Assembly: GCA_019058245.1 (NCBI GenBank)
Contig: JAHPZJ010000015.1
Span: forward strand, 62,001 to 126,000
Reading direction: 5' to 3'
DNA length: 64,000 nucleotides
Origin: Promethearchaeota archaeon
GTDB taxonomy: Archaea > Asgardarchaeota > Lokiarchaeia > Sigyniarchaeales > SOKP01
The notes under the pieces were generated by a model. That model was given only the letters and a program-made list of their open reading frames with translations. It did no database searches and had not been told where the DNA came from. Positions within the stretch are counted from its first letter, which is position 1. Each line of letters opens with the position of its first letter. The position numbers were made by a program, and so were the translations under genes. This document shows positions 25,915 through 35,127 of this stretch, in pieces.

Positions 25915-28900
25915 ATGAATATTCCCCAGAAGAAAAAGTCAATTTCTATAATAATCGCGATAAATTGTATTATTTTATTTTCAAATATTATTAATATATC
26001 TATTTTTAATCTGTCTTCCAACGAAGGTGGTTCAGATGAGGATCTTGAGGTTAAAATTCCCGATAATATCAAACTTGCTAATAATAATGATCCAGAAATA
26101 GAAATTGGATCTATTGAAAATCGAGAAGGAAAAATTTTTTGTGATATAAGTACTTCAGATACTGATTTATATGTTAATCGATATCAACCAGGATTAAGTA
26201 TTCAACCCGAATTGTTTCTTCAAAATTGGAATATAACACACGCTAGAATGCAATTTGAGAATATTTATGCCTTAAATTACACAAAAAATATTGAAACAGA
26301 ATATTCAGAATATATTGTGAGTTCTGAAAAAGGGCCTAAATACATTTATCAGATGTTTTCTGTAGAATTGAGTCAATATGTTAATAATGTGAGTATTTTT
26401 ATTTTAGACGTCTTTAATCCTGCAAATTATACAGATTGGGAAATTGCTATTGTAAATTGTTCTAATAGTGGGACACCTAATCAATTTGAGACACTGGGAA
26501 AATTGAGGAAATCAGTACCAATTGGAATGAATGCAAAGCCTCATTGGGAAACCTTTGATTTTAAAAATTCTGATGGTTCTATTTATTTAAATAAATCTAA
26601 TACATATAGAACAGTAGAAAATGAAATAAATAAATATTGGTTTGCAATAAGGGTAGAGATACCTTGTGGAAATCCTGCTCAAAACCTAAAATTTCTATAT
26701 TTCAACCCAGATGGAGATACTTATTCCGATATAGGAGAAGGAGAAACATTTGCCCAATCCCCAGAATTTACTTTTGATAATTATACTTTAAACTATGTTA
26801 AAGAAAATCGTACTATAAATGGAACAATTATTAAAGGAGGAATAGAATCTTTTAAAAATTGGACTGATGATAATAGATATATAGTAGAAAATGAATCACG
26901 ATTTGTTAATATAACAACTAGATTTGAGTTAGAAGAATTAAAAAACTCCAGATTGAATTGGTCTCAATTAAATAAAACCCTTTTATGGGGTATTAAGCAT
27001 AATGATCTTAATTGGTGGATTAGAGATCATTATAAATATGTTTATAGTATTGACTTAAATCTTGCAATAAATGTAAGTAATAAGGATGGGATTAAAAATG
27101 CTAATTTAACTTTTTTTAATTGGATAGATAAAGTTTGGAATACATCTTATGTTATCTCTTTTGAAAATTTAACACAAACAGATGAAATGTTAATAAATTA
27201 TAGAATAAAAGATCCAATTACTAAAGCAATTTACATAGTAGCAGGTATTAATAGTAAAGAAAATCAAAATAATTCTCTTAAATTTAAATTTGAATATGAA
27301 AGCAATGGAACAAGTGATTTTAATGTTTCAATTAATCAATTTACTGTGGAGATTGGAGAATTAGAAGAACTTACAACAATCCAACCACATGACCCCCAAA
27401 TACAAAAGCTCTATTATTGTAATAATGTTACTCAATCAAATGGGACAATGGATTTTGAATCAGACGGAACTATTGAAGCTTTGAAATTTAATAATGATGA
27501 TAAAAGAATTCAAAATAGAGCAGAAACAAACAATATTTCAATCGAATTTACCTTTGATGTTTTAACTGAGCTAAACAATTCACTATGGGATGTAGACTTC
27601 TATGATTGGATAACAGTTAATCCATATCCTATAATTCCTATAACGGAAATTAGGGTACAATCGAATGTTAGCATCAGTCATAAAAATAACATCACCTTAG
27701 CAGTTTTAGAATTCTTTAAAGGAAACAATACGAGCGAATTTCTTTCAGATGAGCAAAATGATGCGTCTTGGATTCGTGTTAGTGAAACTAATAGAACTTT
27801 TGCTTTTACCGAAGAACAAACAGAACTGGTATATCTAGATGCCGGTTTTACATGGATTTTCTTACAATTTCTAAATAGGAGCAATAATAATACTATTAAA
27901 ATGCGGTTAAGATATCAAACTAATGTGTCTGATGGAGACCCTGACTGGGCATTTAATGTATCAATAAATCATGTGAGCATTAATTTTTATATACAAAATG
28001 CTTATTCTTCTGATATAGCTTCGAAAATAGGTTTAGGTTTGAAAAGTGCAACTTTATCTCCAAGTCTTATTAAGATGCAAAATTTAGGTTTAAATATCAC
28101 CGATAATGGTTATCAAAGAGGAATTTGGGAAGCCGATATAAGTGATGGATCTCCAACTGAAGCTTTTTTCAATTTTAATGTGACATCTATTTGGCCAGAA
28201 ATTATTTTTGATGTTAGTGGAATTTATACAATAGAACATTCTCAGAGTTATATTTGGGAATATAAGTTAGATGATTCTGTACAAAAGGTTCTATGGAATG
28301 TAAGTTCAGATATTTCCTACTATGATTATATTGATTATACTACTTTGCAGAATAGTCAGGGTTTACAAATTATTGTTCCATCAGATTGGGAATTAATGGA
28401 AATTTATGATTGTTCTGTTTCCCCGCCCAATCCCAATGGAGGGTGGTTTTCAACCAGTCAATCTGCTGGTCATTTTAACACAATAACAGTATATAATATA
28501 TATGATGGTTCTTGGAAGATAAGCTTGAATTCATCAAAAAGTACACTCTTATTGAACGTAAATTCAACCAGTACATACATTGATAAAATGATAAAAACAG
28601 ACATCGATATTAAAGAAAATTATGGGGGGAATATATATTTAAAAATTTATAACTCTAGCTCAGCCCTTATTTTTAGTCAAATTACTACACTAAATGAAAG
28701 TAGCTTAGAACATTCAGCTTCTTATTATTGGGATATTTTTTCAACAACAACATCAGGGGGAACTTATTACTTAAAAGCTTTTTGGATTTTATATAATGAA
28801 ACACATACGTTTCTGGCGTTAAATATAACAGAAATTGTGGTATCTAAATATAAAGTTGCTCTAGAAATACTAAATAATCAAGAATTATCTAAAACCCATA

Positions 28901-29958
28901 TTTTTGGAGACAATATCCTAATCAAAGGAAAATTAACTAATAATGAAACAGGAGCGGACATTGATGGGGAACTGGTTATAGGTAAGGTTTATGATAAAGA
29001 TCAAAATTTGATAGATAATTCTTTACGTGATATTACCAATAACGAAGGAATAATCCATATTGAATATCATTTGCCAAGTGAAGTTCGCTCCATCTCTATT
29101 GAATTAGTGTATAATACATCAGGTACATATTATTCTGCTGGACAAAACTTGCAAACTCTCAAAATAAATCAAATATCTCAACTAGAAAATGATCTCAAGG
29201 AATTCCTTAAATATTTACCATATATAGTAGCTATTTTAGTAATTGCTCTAGCTACCGTAGTGGGGTTGAGATATAGAAAAATCAAATTAAGAAGAATTTG
29301 GGCAGGAGAAGCTATGATTTTAGATGATTTACTAAAAATATCCCATGTTATGATTATTCATAAAGATGTGGGTGTTTCGATATATGATAAACAATTTTCA
29401 TTAGAGGATATTGATGCTGATCTAATTTCTGGCTTCCTTCATGCAATCTCACAATTCAGAAGTGAGATTAAGAAAGGAACTAGCCCTGATGAGGGCAAGG
29501 GATTTGAAATGGATTATGGAGATTTTAAAATTGTGCTTAGCGATGGAAATTATATTAGGACGGCATTAATTCTTGATGGAATACCTTCAGAAAAACTTAA
29601 AGAAAATCAACTATTATTCACAGAAGAATTTGAGAAGACATTTGAAACTCTATTGAAAGAATTTGATGGTGATGTAACAGAATTTAGAAAATCAGACGCG
29701 CTAATTGAGAAGTATTTCAATATAAGTTTAACTTACCCACTTCAATTAGCAAAACATTATGAACTTATTAAGGTTAAAGGATTAGATAAAGCTCTTGTTG
29801 AAGTTGCTGACCAAATTCAAAAAGAAAAAAAGTTCTTCTTTACTTCGAACCTTTTAAATTATGCTTTAGCGGGAAGAAAAGCCTCTCGCGATGAAATAGT
29901 AAGTATTATAATTGATTTAAAAAGAAGAGGAGTAATAATTCCCGCATTAGAGGAATAA
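25915..29958 (+). CDS. Giant single-pass surface receptor-like protein with longin-like cytosolic domain
   Basis: A 1347-residue protein. An N-terminal hydrophobic segment (about residues 9-32) is a signal peptide or anchor. The next 1060 residues look extracellular: Asn/Thr/Ser-rich, beta-rich, with many NxS/T sequons. One membrane helix lies near residues 1100-1117 (YIVAILVIALATVVGL), followed by a basic stop-transfer (RYRKIKLRR). The cytosolic 230 residues begin with an order of strands and helices typical of a longin or roadblock-type fold: HVMIIHKDVGVSIYD, then a helix, FEMDYGDFKIVL, YIRTALILDGIP, then a long helix. A winged-helix-like tail ends the protein. Longin-type domains commonly bind small GTPases. 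No homolog name can be given from reading alone. Confidence 0.85.
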   Translation: MNIPQKKKSISIIIAINCIILFSNIINISIFNLSSNEGGSDEDLEVKIPDNIKLANNNDPEIEIGSIENREGKIFCDISTSDTDLYVNRYQPGLSIQPELFLQNWNITHARMQFENIYALNYTKNIETEYSEYIVSSEKGPKYIYQMFSVELSQYVNNVSIFILDVFNPANYTDWEIAIVNCSNSGTPNQFETLGKLRKSVPIGMNAKPHWETFDFKNSDGSIYLNKSNTYRTVENEINKYWFAIRVEIPCGNPAQNLKFLYFNPDGDTYSDIGEGETFAQSPEFTFDNYTLNYVKENRTINGTIIKGGIESFKNWTDDNRYIVENESRFVNITTRFELEELKNSRLNWSQLNKTLLWGIKHNDLNWWIRDHYKYVYSIDLNLAINVSNKDGIKNANLTFFNWIDKVWNTSYVISFENLTQTDEMLINYRIKDPITKAIYIVAGINSKENQNNSLKFKFEYESNGTSDFNVSINQFTVEIGELEELTTIQPHDPQIQKLYYCNNVTQSNGTMDFESDGTIEALKFNNDDKRIQNRAETNNISIEFTFDVLTELNNSLWDVDFYDWITVNPYPIIPITEIRVQSNVSISHKNNITLAVLEFFKGNNTSEFLSDEQNDASWIRVSETNRTFAFTEEQTELVYLDAGFTWIFLQFLNRSNNNTIKMRLRYQTNVSDGDPDWAFNVSINHVSINFYIQNAYSSDIASKIGLGLKSATLSPSLIKMQNLGLNITDNGYQRGIWEADISDGSPTEAFFNFNVTSIWPEIIFDVSGIYTIEHSQSYIWEYKLDDSVQKVLWNVSSDISYYDYIDYTTLQNSQGLQIIVPSDWELMEIYDCSVSPPNPNGGWFSTSQSAGHFNTITVYNIYDGSWKISLNSSKSTLLLNVNSTSTYIDKMIKTDIDIKENYGGNIYLKIYNSSSALIFSQITTLNESSLEHSASYYWDIFSTTTSGGTYYLKAFWILYNETHTFLALNITEIVVSKYKVALEILNNQELSKTHIFGDNILIKGKLTNNETGADIDGELVIGKVYDKDQNLIDNSLRDITNNEGIIHIEYHLPSEVRSISIELVYNTSGTYYSAGQNLQTLKINQISQLENDLKEFLKYLPYIVAILVIALATVVGLRYRKIKLRRIWAGEAMILDDLLKISHVMIIHKDVGVSIYDKQFSLEDIDADLISGFLHAISQFRSEIKKGTSPDEGKGFEMDYGDFKIVLSDGNYIRTALILDGIPSEKLKENQLLFTEEFEKTFETLLKEFDGDVTEFRKSDALIEKYFNISLTYPLQLAKHYELIKVKGLDKALVEVADQIQKEKKFFFTSNLLNYALAGRKASRDEIVSIIIDLKRRGVIIPALEE

Positions 29959-30033
29959 AAATCAAAAAGAATTTTTTTAATCCTTAAATTATATCATTTT
30001 ATTTCATATCATTATCAATAAAGGGAATGTAAA

Positions 30034-31329
30034 ATAAAGCAGACTGAGATTGAGACTACATTAAAATTGATTTTAAAGTTTATCAATGGAGAAACTCGTT
30101 CATTACCATTAAAAATACGTAAAAATCCTGAAATTATTCACTACTATAATGAAATAATACGTTTTTGGAATAAATTAAACTTTATTATTAAAAGTTCACT
30201 CAAATATTCTAAACCTTTAGAAATTGATCAATATCCTAAGTATCTCTATGCTGCTTTCAAAATATTATGGGAACACACATCTGAGAAGAATATTCTAATT
30301 GAATTAAAAGATATAGATAGAAAATTCTTAAAAAAAGTTAGGACTTTTTCTTGGGATAAAGCTTTAAAACACAAAAATCAAAGAGAAAAACTCAGTATTT
30401 TAACCGCGACACCCAGTTTTATGATTGAACATCTCCTTACGGTAATGAATCTAGAATTCCTGAAGACTAATATTGAATTTATGAATGGATTAAATAATAT
30501 TGAAATAACTGTAAGAATTAATAATCTTCTTGAAAAATCTAATTTACAGAATTTAATACCACATATTAAGGAAAGTCTTAAACAGGATAAAATTGAATTT
30601 ATTGAAGATCTCAATGTTCCCGAATTACTATGGATACCAATCTCTCAGAAGAATAAAGTAATTAAAAATCAACTCTACCAAAAAGGGAATTTAATTTTCC
30701 AAGATAAAGCTTCCGCAGCAGTTATTCAAGTCTTATCACCAAAAAAAGAAGAAAAAGTATGTGATATGTGTGCTGCTCCAGGAATTAAGACAAGTTTAAT
30801 AGCACAATATATGAATAATAAGGGGTATATAATAGCGGGAGAATTTCTTCCTGAAAGAGCAGAAATTATGAGATTATTACTCAATAAATTAAATGTTTCA
30901 AATGTATACATTTTAAATACTGATAGTATAGTTTTTCCCATTCGATTTCAAGAATATTTTGATTGTGTTTTATTAGATGCTCCTTGCACAGGATCAGGTG
31001 CCCTTTTAGCGACTCCTGAGTTAAAGTGGCGACAAAACAGAGGATTCTTGCAACAAAATATTATCTTACAGAAAAAATTACTTGAAAATGCTCTTAACCT
31101 CTTGAAACCTGATGGTGTTTTAGTATATTCTACTTGTAGTCTTTATCCAGAGGAGGGTGAATATCAAATATTAGAATTTGTAGATCATCTTAAACCATTG
31201 GATTTACCTAATTGGTTCTCTCCAAGTTATAAAATTAATGATAAATTCATTCAGGGAACAGGAAGGTTATTTCCTTCAATTCATCATACTCAAGGTTTTT
31301 TCATAGGAAAATTCAAAAAAAAAGTATAA
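30034..31329 (+). CDS. RNA cytosine-C5 methyltransferase, NSUN/RsmB family
   Basis: A SAM-dependent rRNA or tRNA m5C methyltransferase. The SAM-binding motif is VCDMCAAPGIKTSLIAQ and the two catalytic cysteines are in LLDAPCTGSG and VYSTCSLYPEEGE. The N-terminal part (about 200 residues) resembles the NusB-like or RNA-binding region of the family. A TTG at 30067 gives 420 residues, but coding continues upstream in frame, and an AAGGGA (30021-30026) sits seven bases before an ATA at 30034. That ATA would add 11 residues and place the Shine-Dalgarno correctly, so I choose it tentatively. The next gene begins 11 bases after the stop. Confidence 0.85.
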   Translation: MKQTEIETTLKLILKFINGETRSLPLKIRKNPEIIHYYNEIIRFWNKLNFIIKSSLKYSKPLEIDQYPKYLYAAFKILWEHTSEKNILIELKDIDRKFLKKVRTFSWDKALKHKNQREKLSILTATPSFMIEHLLTVMNLEFLKTNIEFMNGLNNIEITVRINNLLEKSNLQNLIPHIKESLKQDKIEFIEDLNVPELLWIPISQKNKVIKNQLYQKGNLIFQDKASAAVIQVLSPKKEEKVCDMCAAPGIKTSLIAQYMNNKGYIIAGEFLPERAEIMRLLLNKLNVSNVYILNTDSIVFPIRFQEYFDCVLLDAPCTGSGALLATPELKWRQNRGFLQQNIILQKKLLENALNLLKPDGVLVYSTCSLYPEEGEYQILEFVDHLKPLDLPNWFSPSYKINDKFIQGTGRLFPSIHHTQGFFIGKFKKKV

Positions 31330-31340
31330 TTAAATCCATC

Positions 31341-32147
31341 ATGTCAAAAAGAAAATTTTGGACAGTAGGTCAGATTGATGCAACTGGTGTACGAGGTCCT
31401 CATGAGAAAGAGCTTGAAGATATAAGCAACGCAAAATACGAGCTCTTTGTAGATCTGGATCTTACTATTCTAAAGGAAATAGTGAATAATGAATTAGGAG
31501 GTAAAATTGAAAATATTGGATTTAATGAGGACTGGACAATTACTATTGAAATGTTTCCAGAAGTCAATATCCATATTGCTTATTCATATTTTGGAGATGA
31601 GTTTGGGGATGGTATTGAGGCTGAATTTAAGTATTATTTCTCAGGTGAGCATGTTACTTGGGTTCCTGGTGAAGATAGTGCGACTTTTATTGATATTACT
31701 ATGGACTTTATTGAAAGACTATTAAAAAAAGAAGAACCTTTCGAAAAAAATTATGATAAAAAAACAGAATTGATGGAAAAAGTTTTAGTACAGAGAAATG
31801 AGCCATTCTCCTTTCTAAGAGAGGAAAAAAAAAATGAATTAGCTGAATTTATAGGAGGAAAGGTGTGGAAAACCACAGAAGGTTGGCGAATGAAACGCGA
31901 AATCTTTCCTCAAATATTTATAGAACTCATGTGGGATAAAGAAAAAGGGCTTGGTATTTCCTTTTCAGGAGAAAAATTAACCAATATAGGTAGCTATCAT
32001 TTGGAACTTATTGGAATTTTCCTGATCAATCACATTCTTCGATTTATTACCATAAAGAATGAAAATCAAAAACTTCCTGACATATGCTATGTTATGTTTT
32101 CAAGAATGTATACAAAAGAAAAAGGATGGGAACATAGAAAAAGATAA
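31341..32147 (+). CDS. Unknown protein with tandem-duplicated domain
   Basis: A 268-residue soluble protein of no recognised family. Two halves look like copies: LGGKIENIGFNEDWTITIEM (about residues 53-72) with the following FSGE, and IGGKVWKTTEGWRMKREIFP (about residues 173-192), also followed by FSGE. Each half is a Gly-rich turn, paired strands, and FPxxxI, and ends near FSGE. The repeat suggests a two-domain binding protein. It starts 11 bases after the methyltransferase and may share its operon; the neighbours do not fix the role. The Asp/Glu-rich composition and lack of signal peptide suggest a cytosolic protein. Confidence 0.7.
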   Translation: MSKRKFWTVGQIDATGVRGPHEKELEDISNAKYELFVDLDLTILKEIVNNELGGKIENIGFNEDWTITIEMFPEVNIHIAYSYFGDEFGDGIEAEFKYYFSGEHVTWVPGEDSATFIDITMDFIERLLKKEEPFEKNYDKKTELMEKVLVQRNEPFSFLREEKKNELAEFIGGKVWKTTEGWRMKREIFPQIFIELMWDKEKGLGISFSGEKLTNIGSYHLELIGIFLINHILRFITIKNENQKLPDICYVMFSRMYTKEKGWEHRKR

Positions 32148-32150
32148 AAA

Positions 32151-32945
32151 TTAATTTTTAATGGTTTTTCGTCTTATTGATATTACACTAATTAGAATTC
32201 CTATAAGGGTTAGTATTATATAACTATTACCAAATGGAATTCCATTTTCAGTATCACCACCATTATTATTACCATCATCACTCCCATCATCATTGCTACC
32301 ATTACCATCATCATCTCCACCATCGTCAACGCCATTATCAGGTAGATCAGAATCCATTATCATTTCAAGAATTACTGTACTAAAAATCGAAGATACCCAA
32401 CTAAATTTTGTTAGAACTCCGTTTTCATTATAGGTATATATATATTTAAAATAATAAGTACTAGAATCTAATGTTAAAGTTGTATCTGATATAGTCATGC
32501 TATCAATAACACTCCCCGAAGTTGAAATAAAATATTCCCCAATCAGAGTAAGATTTAATGGTGTAGGAATCACAAAAATCCAACCATATAGAAAAAATAT
32601 TCCAATTTGATATTGTATTTCATCAAGAGTTTCATTAAAAGTTAAAAATAACCCATTAATACGTGTTGACCAAGTATCTCCTGTACTATTATAATAATCT
32701 AATCTAACATCCATATTTAGATATCCTCCAGCTCCATAAATATTTTGAACTGATAAATTATATTTATCACCTGTTGTAAAAGGCGACCCCGCTGAATGTT
32801 TAGTCACTATCCAATAATATTTATCATTAATATCTACTGATACAGTTGAATCGCCTATGGTAACAGATCTAGTTATTTTAGAAAATATCAATAAAGCCAT
32901 AATGATAACAGTAATACTACTTAAGATTTTTTTATATCTCATCAT
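32151..32945 (-). CDS. Surface protein with CTERM-like C-terminal anchor
   Basis: A 264-residue protein with an N-terminal signal sequence (about residues 6-24) and a beta-rich secreted domain. It has a linker of Asp/Gly/Asn (about residues 200-235), then a tripartite C-terminus: GIPFGNS, a hydrophobic helix (about 240-258) and a basic tail (RRKTIKN). This resembles the sorting signals cut by archaeosortase-type transpeptidases, which anchor surface proteins. A cleavage motif cannot be confirmed by eye. It is convergent with the duplicated-domain protein and lies downstream of the longin and GTPase genes on the same strand, though about 95 bases apart. Confidence 0.75.
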   Translation of the reverse strand: MMRYKKILSSITVIIMALLIFSKITRSVTIGDSTVSVDINDKYYWIVTKHSAGSPFTTGDKYNLSVQNIYGAGGYLNMDVRLDYYNSTGDTWSTRINGLFLTFNETLDEIQYQIGIFFLYGWIFVIPTPLNLTLIGEYFISTSGSVIDSMTISDTTLTLDSSTYYFKYIYTYNENGVLTKFSWVSSIFSTVILEMIMDSDLPDNGVDDGGDDDGNGSNDDGSDDGNNNGGDTENGIPFGNSYIILTLIGILISVISIRRKTIKN

Positions 32946-33040
32946 TATCGACTATATATAGATTGTATTTAAATAATTATTATTTCAGAATTCTATATAA
33001 GTTTATTTTTCAATTTTGAAAAATTGGTAAAAAAAAGTGG

Positions 33041-33601
33041 TTAAGATGCTGTCCAGAGTATAGACCTTCCCTTTTTATCAGACCGTTTAATTTTCCTTTC
33101 ATTCTCTAAATCTGACATAATTTTCCAAATTTGAGAATTACTTAATTTGAAGTATTTTCTCAATTCTGGAGTGGTCATCTTGGTATCATTTAATAAATTC
33201 GGGATTAGTCTTTTAATTTCTTCAATGGTATTTTCATCAGAGTCATCAGCATCTTTATCATCTGGATCGTCAACTTCCATTTCTGTTATGATTCTGGATG
33301 CGATCTTATTTAATTGATTAATATTATTTTCAATGGCATTCTTAGGTTTCATAAAAAGACAGCATAGTTCTAAATCTTTAGGAAATGCAACAATATAGAA
33401 TTTATCATATAATATTGCTCTAGGTTTTTTAACTGATTCATTTCCACCTCGAAATGCTAAATAAAAATTCATCGCAAAGTCGTCTAAATTTACACCATTA
33501 TTCGTATGTGAAAACTCTTTTTTCCATTTAAGAAATGGACCATCAATCATATCAAACCCAATTAATGCCGCTCCAAACATTTCATTTTCAGTAAAATTCA
33601 T
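33041..33601 (-). CDS. Longin-like domain plus winged-helix protein, GTPase partner
   Basis: A 186-residue protein. Residues 1-110 show the strand/helix order of a longin or roadblock-type fold: FGAALIGFDMIDGPFLKWKK, an amphipathic helix, then PRAILYDKFYIVAF and LELCCLFMK strands, then a long helix. After an acidic linker (about residues 112-124) residues 130-186 form a winged helix (MTTPELRKYFKLSNSQIWKI and a wing ending KKGRSILW). Its start codon overlaps the stop of the upstream Arf-like GTPase in ATGA, so the two are translated together. The domain pair suggests it binds the GTPase and DNA or another protein. The function is inference; longin/roadblock partners of GTPases are known from eukaryotes and bacteria (MglB). 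Confidence 0.8.
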   Translation of the reverse strand: MNFTENEMFGAALIGFDMIDGPFLKWKKEFSHTNNGVNLDDFAMNFYLAFRGGNESVKKPRAILYDKFYIVAFPKDLELCCLFMKPKNAIENNINQLNKIASRIITEMEVDDPDDKDADDSDENTIEEIKRLIPNLLNDTKMTTPELRKYFKLSNSQIWKIMSDLENERKIKRSDKKGRSILWTAS

Positions 33602-34125
33602 TTATTTCTTCTCCTCCTGATTGCTATTTTATCTAATTCTTTTGTAATAATATTCATCATTTTTAATCGTTCTGAAGGATTAATAGCAGTTAATCCATAA
33701 GTTTTAATGTGAAGTATATCTTCAACTCTTTTATAATCCATTCGCCCTTCACTTTTCACCAAATCTTGCTTATTTGCGATTGCAATGATAGGACAATCTT
33801 TTCCCACAAAATGACACGCATAATTAATGAGGTCTCTTGAACTTAAAACATTTCTAGGAGTTGAGTCAGTAACAATAAAAATAATATCAGAACCTAAGAG
33901 ATAATCTCTAGAATAAGTTTTAAGATAACTCTGTTGACCCCCTAAATCCCATAATCTCAAGACATAATCATCCAGCTTAATAGTTTTCAAATCCAGACCA
34001 TGTGTTGGAAAGTATAATCGATTTATTTCATTTTTTGATAGAAGTTTTGCTAAAGTCGTTTTTCCTGTAGCAGGATATCCTATTAAACTCACTTTCGCCA
34101 ACTTATCTATTTCAGAACTCAACAT
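33598..34125 (-). CDS. Arf-like small GTPase
   Basis: A 175-residue G protein. G1 is GYPATGKTT, G3 is RLWDLGGQQSY (an Arf-type WDLGGQ), G4 is IANKQDL (Arf-type NKQD) and G5 is in LTAINP. The C-terminus ends in a run of basic residues (RRRRNK), which could aid membrane contact. Unlike true Arf there is no N-terminal amphipathic helix with a myristoylated Gly; the N-terminus is MLSSEIDKLAKV. The stop codon overlaps the start of the longin-wHTH gene by four bases. A seven-helix membrane protein follows about 120 bases upstream on the same strand. Together these suggest a switch and its regulator. Confidence 0.9.
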   Translation of the reverse strand: MLSSEIDKLAKVSLIGYPATGKTTLAKLLSKNEINRLYFPTHGLDLKTIKLDDYVLRLWDLGGQQSYLKTYSRDYLLGSDIIFIVTDSTPRNVLSSRDLINYACHFVGKDCPIIAIANKQDLVKSEGRMDYKRVEDILHIKTYGLTAINPSERLKMMNIITKELDKIAIRRRRNK

Positions 34126-34246
34126 TTCAATTCTTAAAATTCGATGATTCTTTAATAAAGAATGATCAGAAAAAAAATATGAATCTGAATAATACCTCGA
34201 TATTACGTGTGTATTGTCATGACACTATTATAATAAAAAAGAGAAG

Positions 34247-35029
34247 TTATGTATTAGAGGTTTTATCCCCTATTTTCTTAAACTTAATTTCTACTAGATC
34301 GTTTTCTTTAGTTCTTAAAAGATATTTTTTCATAAACTTAGGTAGTAAAAATCCACCATACCAACAAATAGCACTAATTATTAAAATTAGTCTTGTAATA
34401 ATTATTGCAATCTCATTAAGAGGAATTGCCAAATCTAATAGTGATCCAACTGAAAATGTAATATATGCAACTACTAACAGTTTACCTTTGAGTTTCACCT
34501 CTGGATCTTTAGATTTTAAGGAAAGGTTAGCAAACAAAAAACCTGTAAATACAACAATTACTAAAAATGATATAAGAAATATCATTATGAAAGAATTATA
34601 CCTAACATCAACAGGTGGATTTAGTTCTCCTATTAACTTTGGTTTTACAAAAAGGAATGTAAAGAAAAGAATTTCAAAGATTGAGCCATATAGAGAAAAA
34701 ACCAATAAGATAAGTTTCCGTTTTTCAGTATATAAAAATTCTGTAAAAGCCATTAACCAAACTATAATTGCAAAAGGCACGAAAATATTCCCTATAGTAA
34801 AATAAGCTTCTGGAGATATTCCAACACTGTTAAATAAAGCTACTAAAAATGATATGGAAGAACTCCACCATGGACAACTAATAAATATCCAAGTCATTCC
34901 AACCAATAAGTAAATCCTTTCTTTATATTTAAAGTATCTAGAAAGAATAATAACACCAACTAATAATGAAATAGTTACAAATACAAGAGAGCAAACCCCG
35001 TTAACGATGTCTAAAGGATTTAATGACAT
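34247..35029 (-). CDS. Seven-helix membrane protein, unknown
   Basis: A 260-residue protein with about seven membrane helices. Features are a WIFISCPWWSS stretch after helix 2, a basic loop (YTEKRK), and a charged C-terminal tail of about 25 residues (KNDLVEIKFKKIGDK-like). No catalytic or transport motif is visible. Topologically it resembles the 7TM sensor-type proteins common in Asgard genomes. It lies directly upstream of the Arf-like GTPase on the - strand, about 120 bases away, so it could be a receptor for the same switch; that is inference. The opposite-strand frame at 34179-34805 is a chance open frame. Confidence 0.65.
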   Translation of the reverse strand: MSLNPLDIVNGVCSLVFVTISLLVGVIILSRYFKYKERIYLLVGMTWIFISCPWWSSSISFLVALFNSVGISPEAYFTIGNIFVPFAIIVWLMAFTEFLYTEKRKLILLVFSLYGSIFEILFFTFLFVKPKLIGELNPPVDVRYNSFIMIFLISFLVIVVFTGFLFANLSLKSKDPEVKLKGKLLVVAYITFSVGSLLDLAIPLNEIAIIITRLILIISAICWYGGFLLPKFMKKYLLRTKENDLVEIKFKKIGDKTSNT

Positions 35030-35127
35030 TTTTTTGAGTATGAATTCGTTTTTTATAATAAATAAAAATTAAGAGATTGGATTATATAAATATTAAAGCT
35101 TTTTAAGATAATTCTAAACTTTATACT

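Noticed and set aside
34179..34805. Long + strand open frame of about 208 residues opposite the seven-helix protein gene
   Set aside because: It is antisense to a convincing membrane protein, has no ribosome site or family motif, and its composition is what a mirrored membrane protein gene would give.
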